Source: Streptomyces canus
GTDB lineage: Bacteria; Actinomycetota; Actinomycetes; Streptomycetales; Streptomycetaceae
Assembly: GCF_030815415.1 (NCBI RefSeq)
Contig: NZ_JAUSWW010000002.1
Location: 62,001 to 126,000, forward strand
DNA length: 64,000 nucleotides
Reading direction: 5' to 3'
Of the stretch, positions 49,734 through 58,736 are shown piece after piece (within the stretch, counting starts at the first letter, position 1; each line of letters starts with the position of its first letter). Below the pieces are notes generated by a model. That model ran no database searches. It saw only the letters and a list, made by a program, of their open reading frames with translations, and had not been told where the DNA came from. The translations under genes were made by a program, and so were the position numbers.

Positions 49734-52025
49734 ATGTCAACGGATCTGTGGACGTACCGACCGGCGGCCGAGATGGTGGGCCGGGAGTTCGATCTGATCG
49801 GCGTCCAGGGCAGGCTCGAGGACCCTTCCGGAAGGCTGATCACCCTGACCGGGCCCGGCGGAGTGGGCAAGAGCCGACTGGCGGCCGAGGCGGCTGCCGG
49901 GGTCGCGGGAGCTGTTCCCGGGCGGGATCCACAGCGTCGATCTGCCGGCCTGTCTGGACCTGGAGTCGGTGCTCGAGAACATCGACAAGACCGTACGGGA
50001 CATCACGGAACGCACGTTGCTGCTGCTCGACGGCATTGAGCACATCGCGGGCGGGCTCGCGGTGCCGCTCGCACGGCATCTCGCCGACACACCCCTGCTC
50101 ACCGTCCTCGCCACCGGGCAGGAGATCCTGCGGACCTCCGGCGAGTGCGTCCTGCCGGTGCCCCCGCTGCCGCCCCCGGGAGAACTCCTCGAAGCCGATG
50201 TCGCCGACGTCCAGGACAATCCGGCCGTCCAGCTCTTCGTCCGCTGCGGCCGGCAGGCCAACCCCGCCTTCGCGCTCACGCCCGAGAACGTCGGCGCCGT
50301 CGTCGACATCTGCAACCTGCTCGAGGGACGTTCCGCTGGTCCTGGAGCTCGCCGCGCGCCGACTGCGGCTGTATCCGCCGCAGGAACTGCTCGGCTGGCT
50401 GCGGCGGGGCGGCGACCGTCATCTGCCGGGGCCCTCGACGTACCGGAGCGGCAGCGCTCCACCCTCGCGATCGCCGAGTGGAGCTGCCGCGGCCTGAGCG
50501 CGCCGCAGCGGTCGCTGCTGGCCCGACTCGCCCTGTTCCAGGGGGGCGTCACCCTCCCCACCGCCGAGAAGGTGTCGCCACTGGGGGCGGCGGAGACCAC
50601 CGTCGCCCTGGAGACCATGCTCGACCGCGGACTGCTCACCCTCGAGGAACAGCCGCGCGCCGACAGCCGCCTGACGATGCCGCGCACCGTTCGCGCCTAC
50701 GGTCTCGCCCTGCTGGAGGAGGCGGGCCCGGAGCGGGCCCTGGCCGCCCGGCAGGCGCACGCCCGCCACTACCGGCGCCTGCTGCCCGCGCTGGAGGGCC
50801 GCTTCCACGGCTCGGAGCAGCAGCGCTGGCTGCGGGTCGCGGTCGCCCAGCACGACAACGTGCTCGCCGCACTGCGCCACCTCGAGGACGAGGACGGCAC
50901 AGGCACCGGCACGTACGAAGGACACGAGAAGGGGAAGGAGGAAGGAGGCGGGGGCCGCGTGCGTCCCGAACGGGCGGCGGCGCTGCTGGAGAGGGCGGGC
51001 CTGGTCACCGTCTGTCTGCAACCCTGGCTCGTCCGCGGCGAGTTGAAGGAGGGGCTGCGCTGGTTCGACGCCACCGGACAGGCCCTGAAGGGTGCCGAGT
51101 GGGGCGAACGGGCCGAGGACGAGGAGTGGCTGCGCACACGCGCCCGCCTGTACTGCGGCGCGGGGGCGTACTCGCCGCGGCCCTCGGCGACCACGACGGG
51201 GCGGCGCACCGCCACCACCGGGCCGTCGCCCTGTACAAGCGGCTGCGCGATCCGCAGGCCGCCGCCCTGCCCTCCGCCCGCCTGGGACACGCACTGTTCC
51301 GGTGCGGCGAGCGGCCCAAGGTCCGGGCCCTGCTGTCCGCGTCCCTCACCGCCCTCGACACCCACGGCGACACCGCCGGATCCGCCGAGGCGGCTGCCGC
51401 GCTCGCCGAGGTGCTGCTCGCGTCCGGCGAGACGCGGCAGGCGCGTGCCCTGCTGGAACGGGTCGGCCGCGTCCAGCGGCAGAACGGCGCCGTCCGCCAT
51501 CTGGCCCGCACCCTCCACCTCGGCGCCCGGCTGTCCCTGTGCGAGGGGGACGACGACAGCGCCCGGTCGGCGCTGCGGGAGAGCATCGCACTGTACGAGT
51601 CGATCGGCGAGCGCACCGAACTGCCCGCGGCGCTGGAGATGTTCGCCCTGCTGATCCTTCAGCGGGCGGGCCGGCCCCAGCCCGCCGCCCGGCTGCTCGC
51701 GGCGGCCGGAGCGCTGCGGTCCCGTACCGGGGCGGGCGTGGAGCGGGAGCGTGCGGACCGGCTACGGGCCGCCGTCGACGAGCTGCGCCGCCGGCTGGGC
51801 GGGGCGGTGTTCGCCACCGCGTGGGCCGAGGGGCTGCGGCTGCGTCCGGAGGCGATGGCCGCCGAGGCGCTCGGCACGGCCGAGCCGGGCCGGGCCGAGG
51901 GCAGCCCTGCCCCGCACCGACACCGGCGAACTGCGCCGCCGCCACCTCCAGGACACGGTCGCCCACCGACCAGCTCGGGCATGTCGGTTCCGGCCGGCCG
52001 CCCGGCCCGGTCACCACGCCTGTGA
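49734..52025 (+). pseudogene. Frameshifted STAND ATPase regulator
   Basis: An ATPase regulator with MVGREFDLIGVQGRLED, Walker A LTGPGGVGKSRLAAE, LPACLDLESVLENID, TLLLLDGIEHI and helical/TPR repeats. No single frame carries it: the reading frame changes near 49905, 50325, 50430 and 51170, mostly by one or two bases in G/C runs. The second and third changes compensate each other. The tail after about 51900 is Pro/Arg-rich and looks out of frame, and no HTH is visible. It is either a pseudogene or affected by sequence errors; re-sequencing would decide. Confidence 0.7.
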
Positions 52026-52215
52026 CCGGTGTGTCCCACCCCACCGGGCCCGGGCAGACACTCGCCACGCCGCCGGACCCGGCCAGTGCATTCGCCCGCC
52101 TCCCTTCACGCTCGGCGGTGCCGGCCGGTTCGGCGCGGCGGGTGCCTGTCCATGCCCGGTGGGGTGGGTCTCGGCTGCGGTGGCCGGGTGGGTGGCGGGC
52201 GGTCCGGTGGGGTGG

Positions 52216-53130
52216 TCAGTTCGTTGTGCGGCGGGCCTCTCGGTTGATCGCCCAGGCGTCGGCCACCGGGCCCAGGTGGCCGAGCTTGTCGGGGTTGGTC
52301 ACCGAGCGGATGGTCCGGATCCGGCCGTCGACGATGTCCAGCGTCCAGGTGTTGAGGACCTTGTTGTCCCGGTCGCGGAGGATCGCACCGGGCTGGCCGT
52401 TGAGCTCGCGGGCCTCCACGACGCCGTCCACCCGGGCGAGCGTGGTGACCAGGGAGGCGAGCAGCCGTGCCACGTGGTCGTCGCCGACGACGGTCCTGGC
52501 CAGCTGCGGGCCCTTGCCGCCGCCGTCCCCGACCAGCTCCACGTCGGCGGCGAGCAGTTTGCGCAGACTGTCGACGTCGCCTTCCTTCAGGGCGTCGAAG
52601 AACCGCCCGGCGAGCGCGTCGCACTCCTTGCGGTCGGCCTCGAACCGGGGCCGGCCCTCGTCCATGTGCCGGCGCGCCCGCACCGCTAACTGGCGGCACG
52701 CCGCCTCCGAACGCCCCACCGCGTCCGCGATCTCCGGGAAGCCGAACGCGAACACCTCCCGCAGCACGAACACCGCCCGCTCCAGCGGAGAGAGCCGTTC
52801 CAGCAGCAACAGGGCCGCCGTGGACAGCGATTCGGCGAGCTCCGCGGAGCGTGCCGGGTCCTCGTAGGAGTCGGTGAGCAGGGGTTCGGGCAGCCAGGGC
52901 CCGACGTAGGTCTCGCGCCGGACGCGGGCCGAGCGCAGCACGTCCATCGAGATCCGGGTCACCGTGGTCGACAGGTAGGCCTTCGCCGACCTGGGCACGG
53001 TCGAGGAGGCGTCCCAGCGCAGCCAGGTGTCCTGAACGGCGTCCTCGGCCTCGCTCACGCTGCCCAGGATGCGGTAGGCGATCGCGAACAGCAGCGGACG
53101 CAGTTCCTCGAACTCCTCGGTCCGTGTCAC
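52216..53130 (-). CDS. ECF41/SigJ-type sigma factor with TTA codon
   Basis: A 304-residue ECF sigma: FEELRPLLFAIAYRILGS, SEAEDAVQDTWLRW, SPLERAVFVLREVFAFGFPEIADAV, then a SnoaL-like domain with VGDGGGKGPQ and TNPDKLGHLG. In RQLAVRAR the Leu is a TTA codon (complement of 52687-52689), so translation may depend on bldA. It is on the same strand as a second ECF gene upstream and may govern oxidative or pathway genes; no anti-sigma gene adjoins. Confidence 0.9.
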   Translation of the reverse strand: MTRTEEFEELRPLLFAIAYRILGSVSEAEDAVQDTWLRWDASSTVPRSAKAYLSTTVTRISMDVLRSARVRRETYVGPWLPEPLLTDSYEDPARSAELAESLSTAALLLLERLSPLERAVFVLREVFAFGFPEIADAVGRSEAACRQLAVRARRHMDEGRPRFEADRKECDALAGRFFDALKEGDVDSLRKLLAADVELVGDGGGKGPQLARTVVGDDHVARLLASLVTTLARVDGVVEARELNGQPGAILRDRDNKVLNTWTLDIVDGRIRTIRSVTNPDKLGHLGPVADAWAINREARRTTN

Positions 53131-53189
53131 GCGGGCTCCTCCTTTTCTACGGTCCTACGGTCCCGTCCGGCCTGGCGGCTCTTGTCGGG

Positions 53190-53945
53190 TCAGGTCGGCG
53201 CGGGGGTGTCCGCGGTGAACGGGTCCGGGTCCATCACCCAGCGGATGGTCTGGATCCGCCCGTCGAGGATGTCGAGGGCGAGGGCGCTGAGGACCGTGCC
53301 GTTGCGGTCGCGGAAGACGGCGCCGGGACGGTGGTCCACCTGCCGCGGCTCAAGGGTGACGCCGACCTTGACCAGTGCCGGGACGATCGTGGCGAGGACC
53401 CGGGCGACGTGTTCCGCGCCGGCGATGCGCCGCGGCCAGGCCGCGGCCGTCCCGCCAGCGGCGCTCGCCCTCGACACGGCGGCGGACAGCTGGTGGCACG
53501 CCGCTTCCGAGCAGCCCACGGCGGACGCGATCTGGGCGGGGCCGCATCCGAAGATCTCCCGCAGCACGAACACGGCGCGCTCCAGCGGGTTCAGCCGTTC
53601 CAGCAGCGACAGGGCGACCGCCGGCGGCGCTTCGGCCGGCTCCGGTGGCCGCGGGGGGTCCTGGCGGGAGCGGTGGTGGGGGTTGGCGCCCGGTGATGGT
53701 TCGGGCAGCCACGGCCCGGGGTGGCGGTCCCGCCGCGGGCGGGGCCGGCGCAGGGCGTCGAGGCAGATCCGGGTGATCGTGGCGGTGAGGAACTCGCGGT
53801 CCGAGGCGGGCTGTTCGGGGGTGGCCTCGTAGTACAGCCAGGCCTGGTGCACCGCGTCCTCGGCCCGGCCCGCGCTGCCCAGCATCCGGTGGGCGATCGA
53901 GAACAACAGGGGCCGCGCCTCCTCGAACGCTTCGATCCGGCTCAT
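53190..53945 (-). CDS. Truncated ECF41-like sigma factor
   Basis: A 251-residue sigma factor. Region 2 (FEEARPLLFSIAHRMLGS, RAEDAVHQAWLYYE) and region 4 (NPLERAVFVLREIFGCGPAQIASAV) are intact. The SnoaL-like part is shortened: the start of that domain, including the GGGK motif, is missing, and NPDKL is DPDPF. It may be constitutively active or decaying. ATG 53945 follows AAGGAGG. It probably shares a transcript with the next ECF gene. Confidence 0.8.
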   Translation of the reverse strand: MSRIEAFEEARPLLFSIAHRMLGSAGRAEDAVHQAWLYYEATPEQPASDREFLTATITRICLDALRRPRPRRDRHPGPWLPEPSPGANPHHRSRQDPPRPPEPAEAPPAVALSLLERLNPLERAVFVLREIFGCGPAQIASAVGCSEAACHQLSAAVSRASAAGGTAAAWPRRIAGAEHVARVLATIVPALVKVGVTLEPRQVDHRPGAVFRDRNGTVLSALALDILDGRIQTIRWVMDPDPFTADTPAPT

Positions 53946-54341
53946 GCGGGCCCCTCCTTGGATCCGAGCGGGCGTCAGGCCGCCGACGTCATCGCGCATC
54001 TCACGGTCGGCGGCGGGGTCGGCTTCCTGAATGCTCCGCGACGACCGCGCCGGCCCCGCTGTCAGCCGGGGCGCCTGTGCGGCGGGGGCCCTCGCGTGCG
54101 GCCCTGCCCGGATCGAGCCGGCGGGAGTACGTCGAGCGGGGGGCTGGGGCCGCGGGACGGACGTCCGCCGACATGTCCGCCCGCCTCCGGGGGGAGGGAG
54201 GCGGGCGGGTCGGCTTGCAGCTCCACCTTAGGGGCGACGCGAGTTCATGTCCCGTGCGCGCTACGGGGGTTCGAGCACGGCTGCCGCGGAGGTCGAGGGT
54301 CCGGCGCGGCACCGGGGCCACGCGCCGCTCGCCTCGCATCG
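53946..54341. other. Intergenic boundary region between clusters
   Basis: About 395 bases. It holds the promoter side of the ECF pair and a terminator (54177-54208), and no coherent gene. It marks the boundary between the polyketide and prenylation regions. Confidence 0.5.
54177..54208 (-). terminator. Terminator of prenylation operon
   Basis: CCGCCCGCCTCC and its exact complement flank an 8-base loop, about 135 bases past the last gene of the leftward operon. Confidence 0.65.
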
Positions 54342-54608
54342 TCAGTGAGGGTCCTGGCCGGCGTAGACCGCGAGGAAGGCGGCGAGCCCGCGCACCGCGC
54401 CGCCGCTCGGGCCGAGCGCGGTGAACGGGACGCTGTGTCCGAGTCCGGCCGACAGCGTGCTGTGTGCCCGCAGCGCGGCGGCCACCAGACGGTCGCCGCC
54501 CGGCGGGCACCGGCCGTGGTCCGGTCCGGCGCCCGCCATGGAGCGGGCCTCGGCCCAGGCCTGAGAGGTGAGTTCGACGGTCCGTGCAGGTGTCGTCGGA
54601 GTCGGCAT
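54342..54608 (-). CDS. Small hypothetical protein, last gene of prenylation operon
   Basis: An 88-residue protein with a good GAGGAG 8 bases before its ATG. It begins MPTPTTPARTVELTSQAW and ends GPSGGAVRGLAAFLAVYAGQ, with a conserved-looking helical middle and one Cys. No family is recognised. It lies 179 bases after the P450 stop, so it may have its own promoter. Confidence 0.6.
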   Translation of the reverse strand: MPTPTTPARTVELTSQAWAEARSMAGAGPDHGRCPPGGDRLVAAALRAHSTLSAGLGHSVPFTALGPSGGAVRGLAAFLAVYAGQDPH

Positions 54609-54786
54609 GACGGCACTCCTCGGCTGGTCGGGGTGTACGGAGTCGGCCGGTCGGGCGCGGAATCGCCCCACCGGGGCACGAAAGCGGCTGGTCGGGTGGG
54701 CGAGCGGTCAGGCGGGGTGTGCGAGCGGCCGACCCGCCGGCCTGGGGGCGACAGCGGCTGGTCGGGACGAGCGTGCGGGTGGGGAG

Positions 54787-56073
54787 TCAGCGCGGTTGGG
54801 GGGTCATCAGTAGTCGCTGTGGGTGCAGGGTGGTGTGGGCGGCCGGGCGGATCCTGGTGCCGGGTGGGACGGTCAGCTGCCATTCGCGGGTCACCGCGCC
54901 GAGCAGGGTCTCGAGTTCCTTCCAGGCGAACGGCTCCCCGACGCACCCTCGAGCCCCGGCGCCGAAGGGGATGTACGAGGCGTCCTGGGCCGTCGGGCTC
55001 ACGGTGAGCCAGCGGTCCGGGTCGAAGCGGTGCGGGTCCGGGTAGCGGTCGGGGTCCCGGTGCAGCAGGTAGGAGCTGAACATCACGTGCGTGCCCGCGG
55101 GGAACGTGCGGTCGCCGAGGGTGATGTCCGAGAGGGCCTTGCGGCAGGTGATCCACACGGGCGGGTAGAGCCGCAGCACCTCCGCCAGGAATCGCAGGGT
55201 GTAGCCGGGCGGACCGTGGCCATGCCCGTGGCCGGAGGGGGCGCCCGGGCACCCGCCCGCCGTGCGCGCCAGGTCCTTGAGGACGTACTCCTCGATCTGG
55301 GGTTGCTCCGCGAGCACGTACAGGGCCCAGGACATCACCGATGCCGTGGTGACGGTGGCCGCGATCAGCATCATGACGGCCTCGTCGCAGATCTCGTCGG
55401 TGCTCAGCGCGGGGGTGCCGGTCCGCTCGGCGTCCGACAGGAGTGCCGAGAGGTAGCCCGCCGTGGAGTCGGGGCGGTCGGCGAGGCACACGGCGAGCAG
55501 GGACCGGAAACCGGTGAAGGCCCTAGCCAGCCGCCGGGCGGGCCGCCGTTGCAGGGCCGCGCGTCCGTGCAGCGGCTTTCCGATCATCTCCCGGGCCAGG
55601 ACGGTGAGTTGTTCGACGAGCACGCTCTCCGTGTCGCCCGGCAGACCGCCGAAGAGGGTGCTCAGCGCGATGCCGCTCGCCGCCCGGCACATCGCCACCT
55701 GGACGTCGACGGGCTGGCCGGGACGCCATGCGGCGACCGCGTCCCGGGCGGTCCTCTCCATGCCGGGGGCGTGGTCGGCGGCCGCCGCCGTGCGCAGATA
55801 CGGATGCGCCAGTCGCCGGTAGTGCCGGTGCAGGGCGTCGTCGTCCGCGAGCAGCCCCGCCTTGCTGAGGATCCTGGCCTTCTGGAAGAGCTCGCCCTTG
55901 CCGTAGTGCTTGCCGTCCTTGACGAGGATGAGGCGGACCAGCTCCGGATCCGTGACGAACTCGGCGGCCACGCCGTCCACCGACACGGTGCGGACCGGGC
56001 CGCCCTTCAGCAGTCGCTGCATCCGGCCGAACCGGAACTCCACGGGCCCACGCGCGCTACGCGACGTCGGCAT
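54787..56073 (-). CDS. Cytochrome P450
   Basis: A 428-residue P450 with heme loop FGAGARGCVGEPFA (Cys377), K-helix FLAEVLRLYPP and FDPDRW. In the I-helix the usual acid-Thr pair is AATVTTAS, with Val before the Thr, so proton delivery could be altered. A Gly/His-rich insert (about 285-300) lies in a loop. It overlaps the prenyltransferase gene upstream by 17 bases. It likely oxidises the prenylated product; ferredoxin partners are not encoded nearby. Confidence 0.92.
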   Translation of the reverse strand: MPTSRSARGPVEFRFGRMQRLLKGGPVRTVSVDGVAAEFVTDPELVRLILVKDGKHYGKGELFQKARILSKAGLLADDDALHRHYRRLAHPYLRTAAAADHAPGMERTARDAVAAWRPGQPVDVQVAMCRAASGIALSTLFGGLPGDTESVLVEQLTVLAREMIGKPLHGRAALQRRPARRLARAFTGFRSLLAVCLADRPDSTAGYLSALLSDAERTGTPALSTDEICDEAVMMLIAATVTTASVMSWALYVLAEQPQIEEYVLKDLARTAGGCPGAPSGHGHGHGPPGYTLRFLAEVLRLYPPVWITCRKALSDITLGDRTFPAGTHVMFSSYLLHRDPDRYPDPHRFDPDRWLTVSPTAQDASYIPFGAGARGCVGEPFAWKELETLLGAVTREWQLTVPPGTRIRPAAHTTLHPQRLLMTPQPR

Positions 56074-56968
56074 GATCGATGGACGGCATCAGGTCCAGTC
56101 GGCTGCGCTCGCGGAACCGGTAGTACGACTGGAGCTTGTAGTACTCCTCGCCCGACGATGTCATGGCCGCGTACACCATCTTGGGATCGTCACGGCCGTA
56201 GGCGACGTTCTTCACGAAGTGCTCGATCTTCGGGCCGAGCCGGGCGGGCAGCGACAGCGGGTCCTGGGTCTTCACGCTGAAGGCGATGCGTTCGATCCGC
56301 GGGGAGTCCCAGCTCAGCGTGGCGTAGAAACCGAAGGACTTCTCGCAGAACCTGAGCATCTGCTCGCTCGGGTCGGGCATGCCCATGGCGTGGTGCATCG
56401 CCAGGACCTCGGACGGCCGGCGCAGTTCGTCCGGGAATCCGGTGAAGTACAGGTTGACGGTGCCGCCGCGGTAGTCGATCGCGACGACGTCCACCTTCTC
56501 GGCGAGGCCGCGGTCGGCGAAGAAGGCGAAGTTCTCGGTGAGGCTGGGCGGCATCGACGGCAGGTCGCGGAGCTTGGCGAGGCTCTGCGAGCTGCCGCCG
56601 GGGAAGTACACCCAGATCTTCCGGAAGCCGCCGACGATCCCGAAGTCGATGCCGTAACTGTCGATGGGGCAGTGCCGCTGGATGTCGGCGAGCAGGGACT
56701 CCGCGGGCCGGCCGGTCTCGGTGATGAAGCCGTGGGCGCGGGCGCGGAGGTAGGGGTCGATGCTCCGGGGGAGGGTGAAGCGGCAGTCGAACTCCCCTTC
56801 GTGGTGGGAGTTGGTCGCCACCCGGAAGGCGATGATCGCCTCCGGCAGCGCGTCCTCGTACGCCGCGAGGACGGGCCAGACCTTCTCGCGCGAGCAGGAC
56901 ACGTCGATGAGCGCCGCCGATTCCTCGACGCCGGCGAAGAGATCCGCCGGCTGCGCGGTTCCCGACAT
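56057..56968 (-). CDS. ABBA-type aromatic prenyltransferase 1
   Basis: A 303-residue soluble prenyltransferase of the CloQ/NphB fold: ISCSREKVWPVL-like start (IDVSCSREKVWPVLAAYED), DYGIDFGIVGGFRKIWVYF in part, LPSMPPSLTENFAFFADRG, VVAIDYRGGTVNLYFTGFP, FYATLSWDSPRIERIAFSV, YKLQSYYRF. It lacks DDxxD and joins an isoprenoid diphosphate to an aromatic. It is more than 90 bases from the polyprenyl synthase gene; the ATG at 56968 follows GGAGGAAG. It is a paralogue of the gene at 59.2-60.2 kb. Confidence 0.9.
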   Translation of the reverse strand: MSGTAQPADLFAGVEESAALIDVSCSREKVWPVLAAYEDALPEAIIAFRVATNSHHEGEFDCRFTLPRSIDPYLRARAHGFITETGRPAESLLADIQRHCPIDSYGIDFGIVGGFRKIWVYFPGGSSQSLAKLRDLPSMPPSLTENFAFFADRGLAEKVDVVAIDYRGGTVNLYFTGFPDELRRPSEVLAMHHAMGMPDPSEQMLRFCEKSFGFYATLSWDSPRIERIAFSVKTQDPLSLPARLGPKIEHFVKNVAYGRDDPKMVYAAMTSSGEEYYKLQSYYRFRERSRLDLMPSIDHADVA

Positions 56969-56997
56969 TCTTCCTCCAGGTGTCGTGCTCGGGCGGG

Positions 56998-58071
56998 TCA
57001 CTTGTTCCGGTAGGCCACGCGCAGGGCCATGTTCGTCAGCTCGCTGCGCCACACCGGGTCGACGGGCGCGTCGGCGATGGCCGCGCAGCCCTTGTCGACG
57101 AGCCCGGCGATGTGCCGTTCGACGTCCTCGGGGACGCCGGTGTCCAGCAGCCGGCCGCGTACCTCGTCAGGGGTGTGGCCGGGCTCGGTGATGAGGCCGT
57201 GGATGTGGGCGTCGCGCTGCATCGCCCAGCCGAGGAGCAGGGTCATCTTGTGCTGGCTGAAGTCGAGTCCGGCCGTCTTGCCGGTCTGGGCGGAGTCGCC
57301 GAACGCGTCGAGCAGGTCGTCGCGGAGCTGGAACGCCTCACCGACCGCCTCGCCGTACTCGGCGAGGGCGGGTGCGAGGTCGGCGCGGCCGGCCGCGCTC
57401 GCGCCGACGACCAGGGGGCGGTGGATGGTGTAGCGGCCGGACTTGATCAGGGCGATCAGCCGGGAGAGCGCGGGGTCGACGGAGAACTCGGCGGCCGCGG
57501 CGACATCCATGTACTGGCCGATCATCACTTCGGAACGCAGGTGGTGCCATTCGGGGCGGGCCGCGGCCGGGGCGTGGGACATCAGCTCGTCGGAGTAGAC
57601 CAGGGCCAGGTCGCCGACGAGGAGGGCGACGCCCTCACCGAACCGGCGCGACTCGCCCTGCCAGCCGCGGCTGCGGTGCAGCGTGGCGTGCAGGAGGTGG
57701 ACGGCGGGCTTGCCGCGCCGGGTGCGGGAGTCGTCCAGGACGTCGTCGTGGACCAGGGCGGAGATGTGCAGCATCTCCAGGGCCGCGGCGGCCGCCACGA
57801 TCCCGGGGTCCTCGGGGTCGCCGCCGGCGGCGAGGTAGCCAGCGAGGCAGAACGCCGGGCGGACGAGCTTGCCGCCCGCCTCGACCAGGTCGGACAGTGC
57901 GTCGATGGCGACCACCGCCCGCTCGTTCACCTCGGCGTAGCGGGCGCGTTCGGCCGCGAGGAAGGAACTGAGCCGCTCCTGCACCCGCTGGAGCAGCTCC
58001 TCGACGGTGCGCCGCGCCAAGGCGGCCGATTCCTGGCCCTGGGCGGTCCGGGGGATCACTTCAGTGGTCAC
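56998..58071 (-). CDS. All-trans polyprenyl diphosphate synthase
   Basis: A 357-residue prenyl elongase with two Asp-rich motifs, ALVHDDVLDDS (Asp109, 110, 113) and QLRDDLLDAFGD (Asp251, 252, 255), GGKLVRPAFC and FSQHKMTLLLG. Residues four and five before the first motif are small (Ala, Ser), which in this family favours products of C20 or longer, so GGPP or longer is predicted. GTG at 58071 follows AAGGAG. It supplies the donor for the ABBA enzymes. Confidence 0.92.
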   Translation of the reverse strand: MTTEVIPRTAQGQESAALARRTVEELLQRVQERLSSFLAAERARYAEVNERAVVAIDALSDLVEAGGKLVRPAFCLAGYLAAGGDPEDPGIVAAAAALEMLHISALVHDDVLDDSRTRRGKPAVHLLHATLHRSRGWQGESRRFGEGVALLVGDLALVYSDELMSHAPAAARPEWHHLRSEVMIGQYMDVAAAAEFSVDPALSRLIALIKSGRYTIHRPLVVGASAAGRADLAPALAEYGEAVGEAFQLRDDLLDAFGDSAQTGKTAGLDFSQHKMTLLLGWAMQRDAHIHGLITEPGHTPDEVRGRLLDTGVPEDVERHIAGLVDKGCAAIADAPVDPVWRSELTNMALRVAYRNK

Positions 58072-58257
58072 GACACATCTCCTTGTGCGGGTGCGGTGCT
58101 CGAGCACGTGAGGCGGGGTCAGGAGGACTCGGCAACGGGTGGGAACGGGGGAGCACCGCCCGCGGAGGGTCCGGGGCGGTGCGGGTGACGCGGTTCAGGG
58201 CGTGTCACCGGTGGGCGGTGGTACGGGCCTAGCGGCATGGCAGGGGCTGGACCGGGG

Positions 58258-58722
58258 TCAGCCCAGGTAGCGCTGGATCGTCGGCTTGAGCAGCTGGATC
58301 AGTTCCTCGGCCGGTACCGACGTGATCGGCTCCAGCTTGACGACGTAGCGCATCAGGACGGCGCCCCAGACCTGCCCGGCGGCCGCGTTGATGTTGACCG
58401 CCGGCACGCCGAAGGTCTCGGCCGCCTGGTAGATGTCCATCCCCTCGACGCCGATGGACTTGCCGGCCTGCGCGAAGAGCTGGTTGGCGAGGAAGTGGCG
58501 CATCTGCTCCGCGCCTTCCTCGCTGTTGACCGCGGCCTGGAGGATCCCGAGCAGCTTCGGCCGTACCTCGGGGTTCTCCCACAGCGCGAAGGCCCCGCGG
58601 AGCAGGCCCTCGGCCAGGTGTTCGCGCGACCCGGCGAACGCGGCCGCGTCGGCCTCGCCGAGAGCGCCGCCCAGCGTGTCCCAGGCGACGCCGCGCTCCT
58701 TGGCCTCGATGGCTTCGGACAT
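58258..58722 (-). CDS. TetR C-terminal-domain-like protein, copy 1
   Basis: A 154-residue helical protein. From about residue 40 it reads AFALWENPEVRPKLLGILQA, EEGAEQMRHFLANQLF, MRYVVKLEPITSVPAEEL and KPTIQRYLG. This is the pattern of the C-terminal ligand-binding domain of a TetR subfamily (L-x-x-L-R/Q-x-A, RYV-x-x-EP-x-x-S, P-T-x-x-RYL). There is no helix-turn-helix, and the first 40 residues are unlike one. About three quarters identical to copy 2, 14 bases away, so a tandem duplication. Confidence 0.7.
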   Translation of the reverse strand: MSEAIEAKERGVAWDTLGGALGEADAAAFAGSREHLAEGLLRGAFALWENPEVRPKLLGILQAAVNSEEGAEQMRHFLANQLFAQAGKSIGVEGMDIYQAAETFGVPAVNINAAAGQVWGAVLMRYVVKLEPITSVPAEELIQLLKPTIQRYLG

Positions 58723-58736
58723 GTCCCCTCCTCAGA

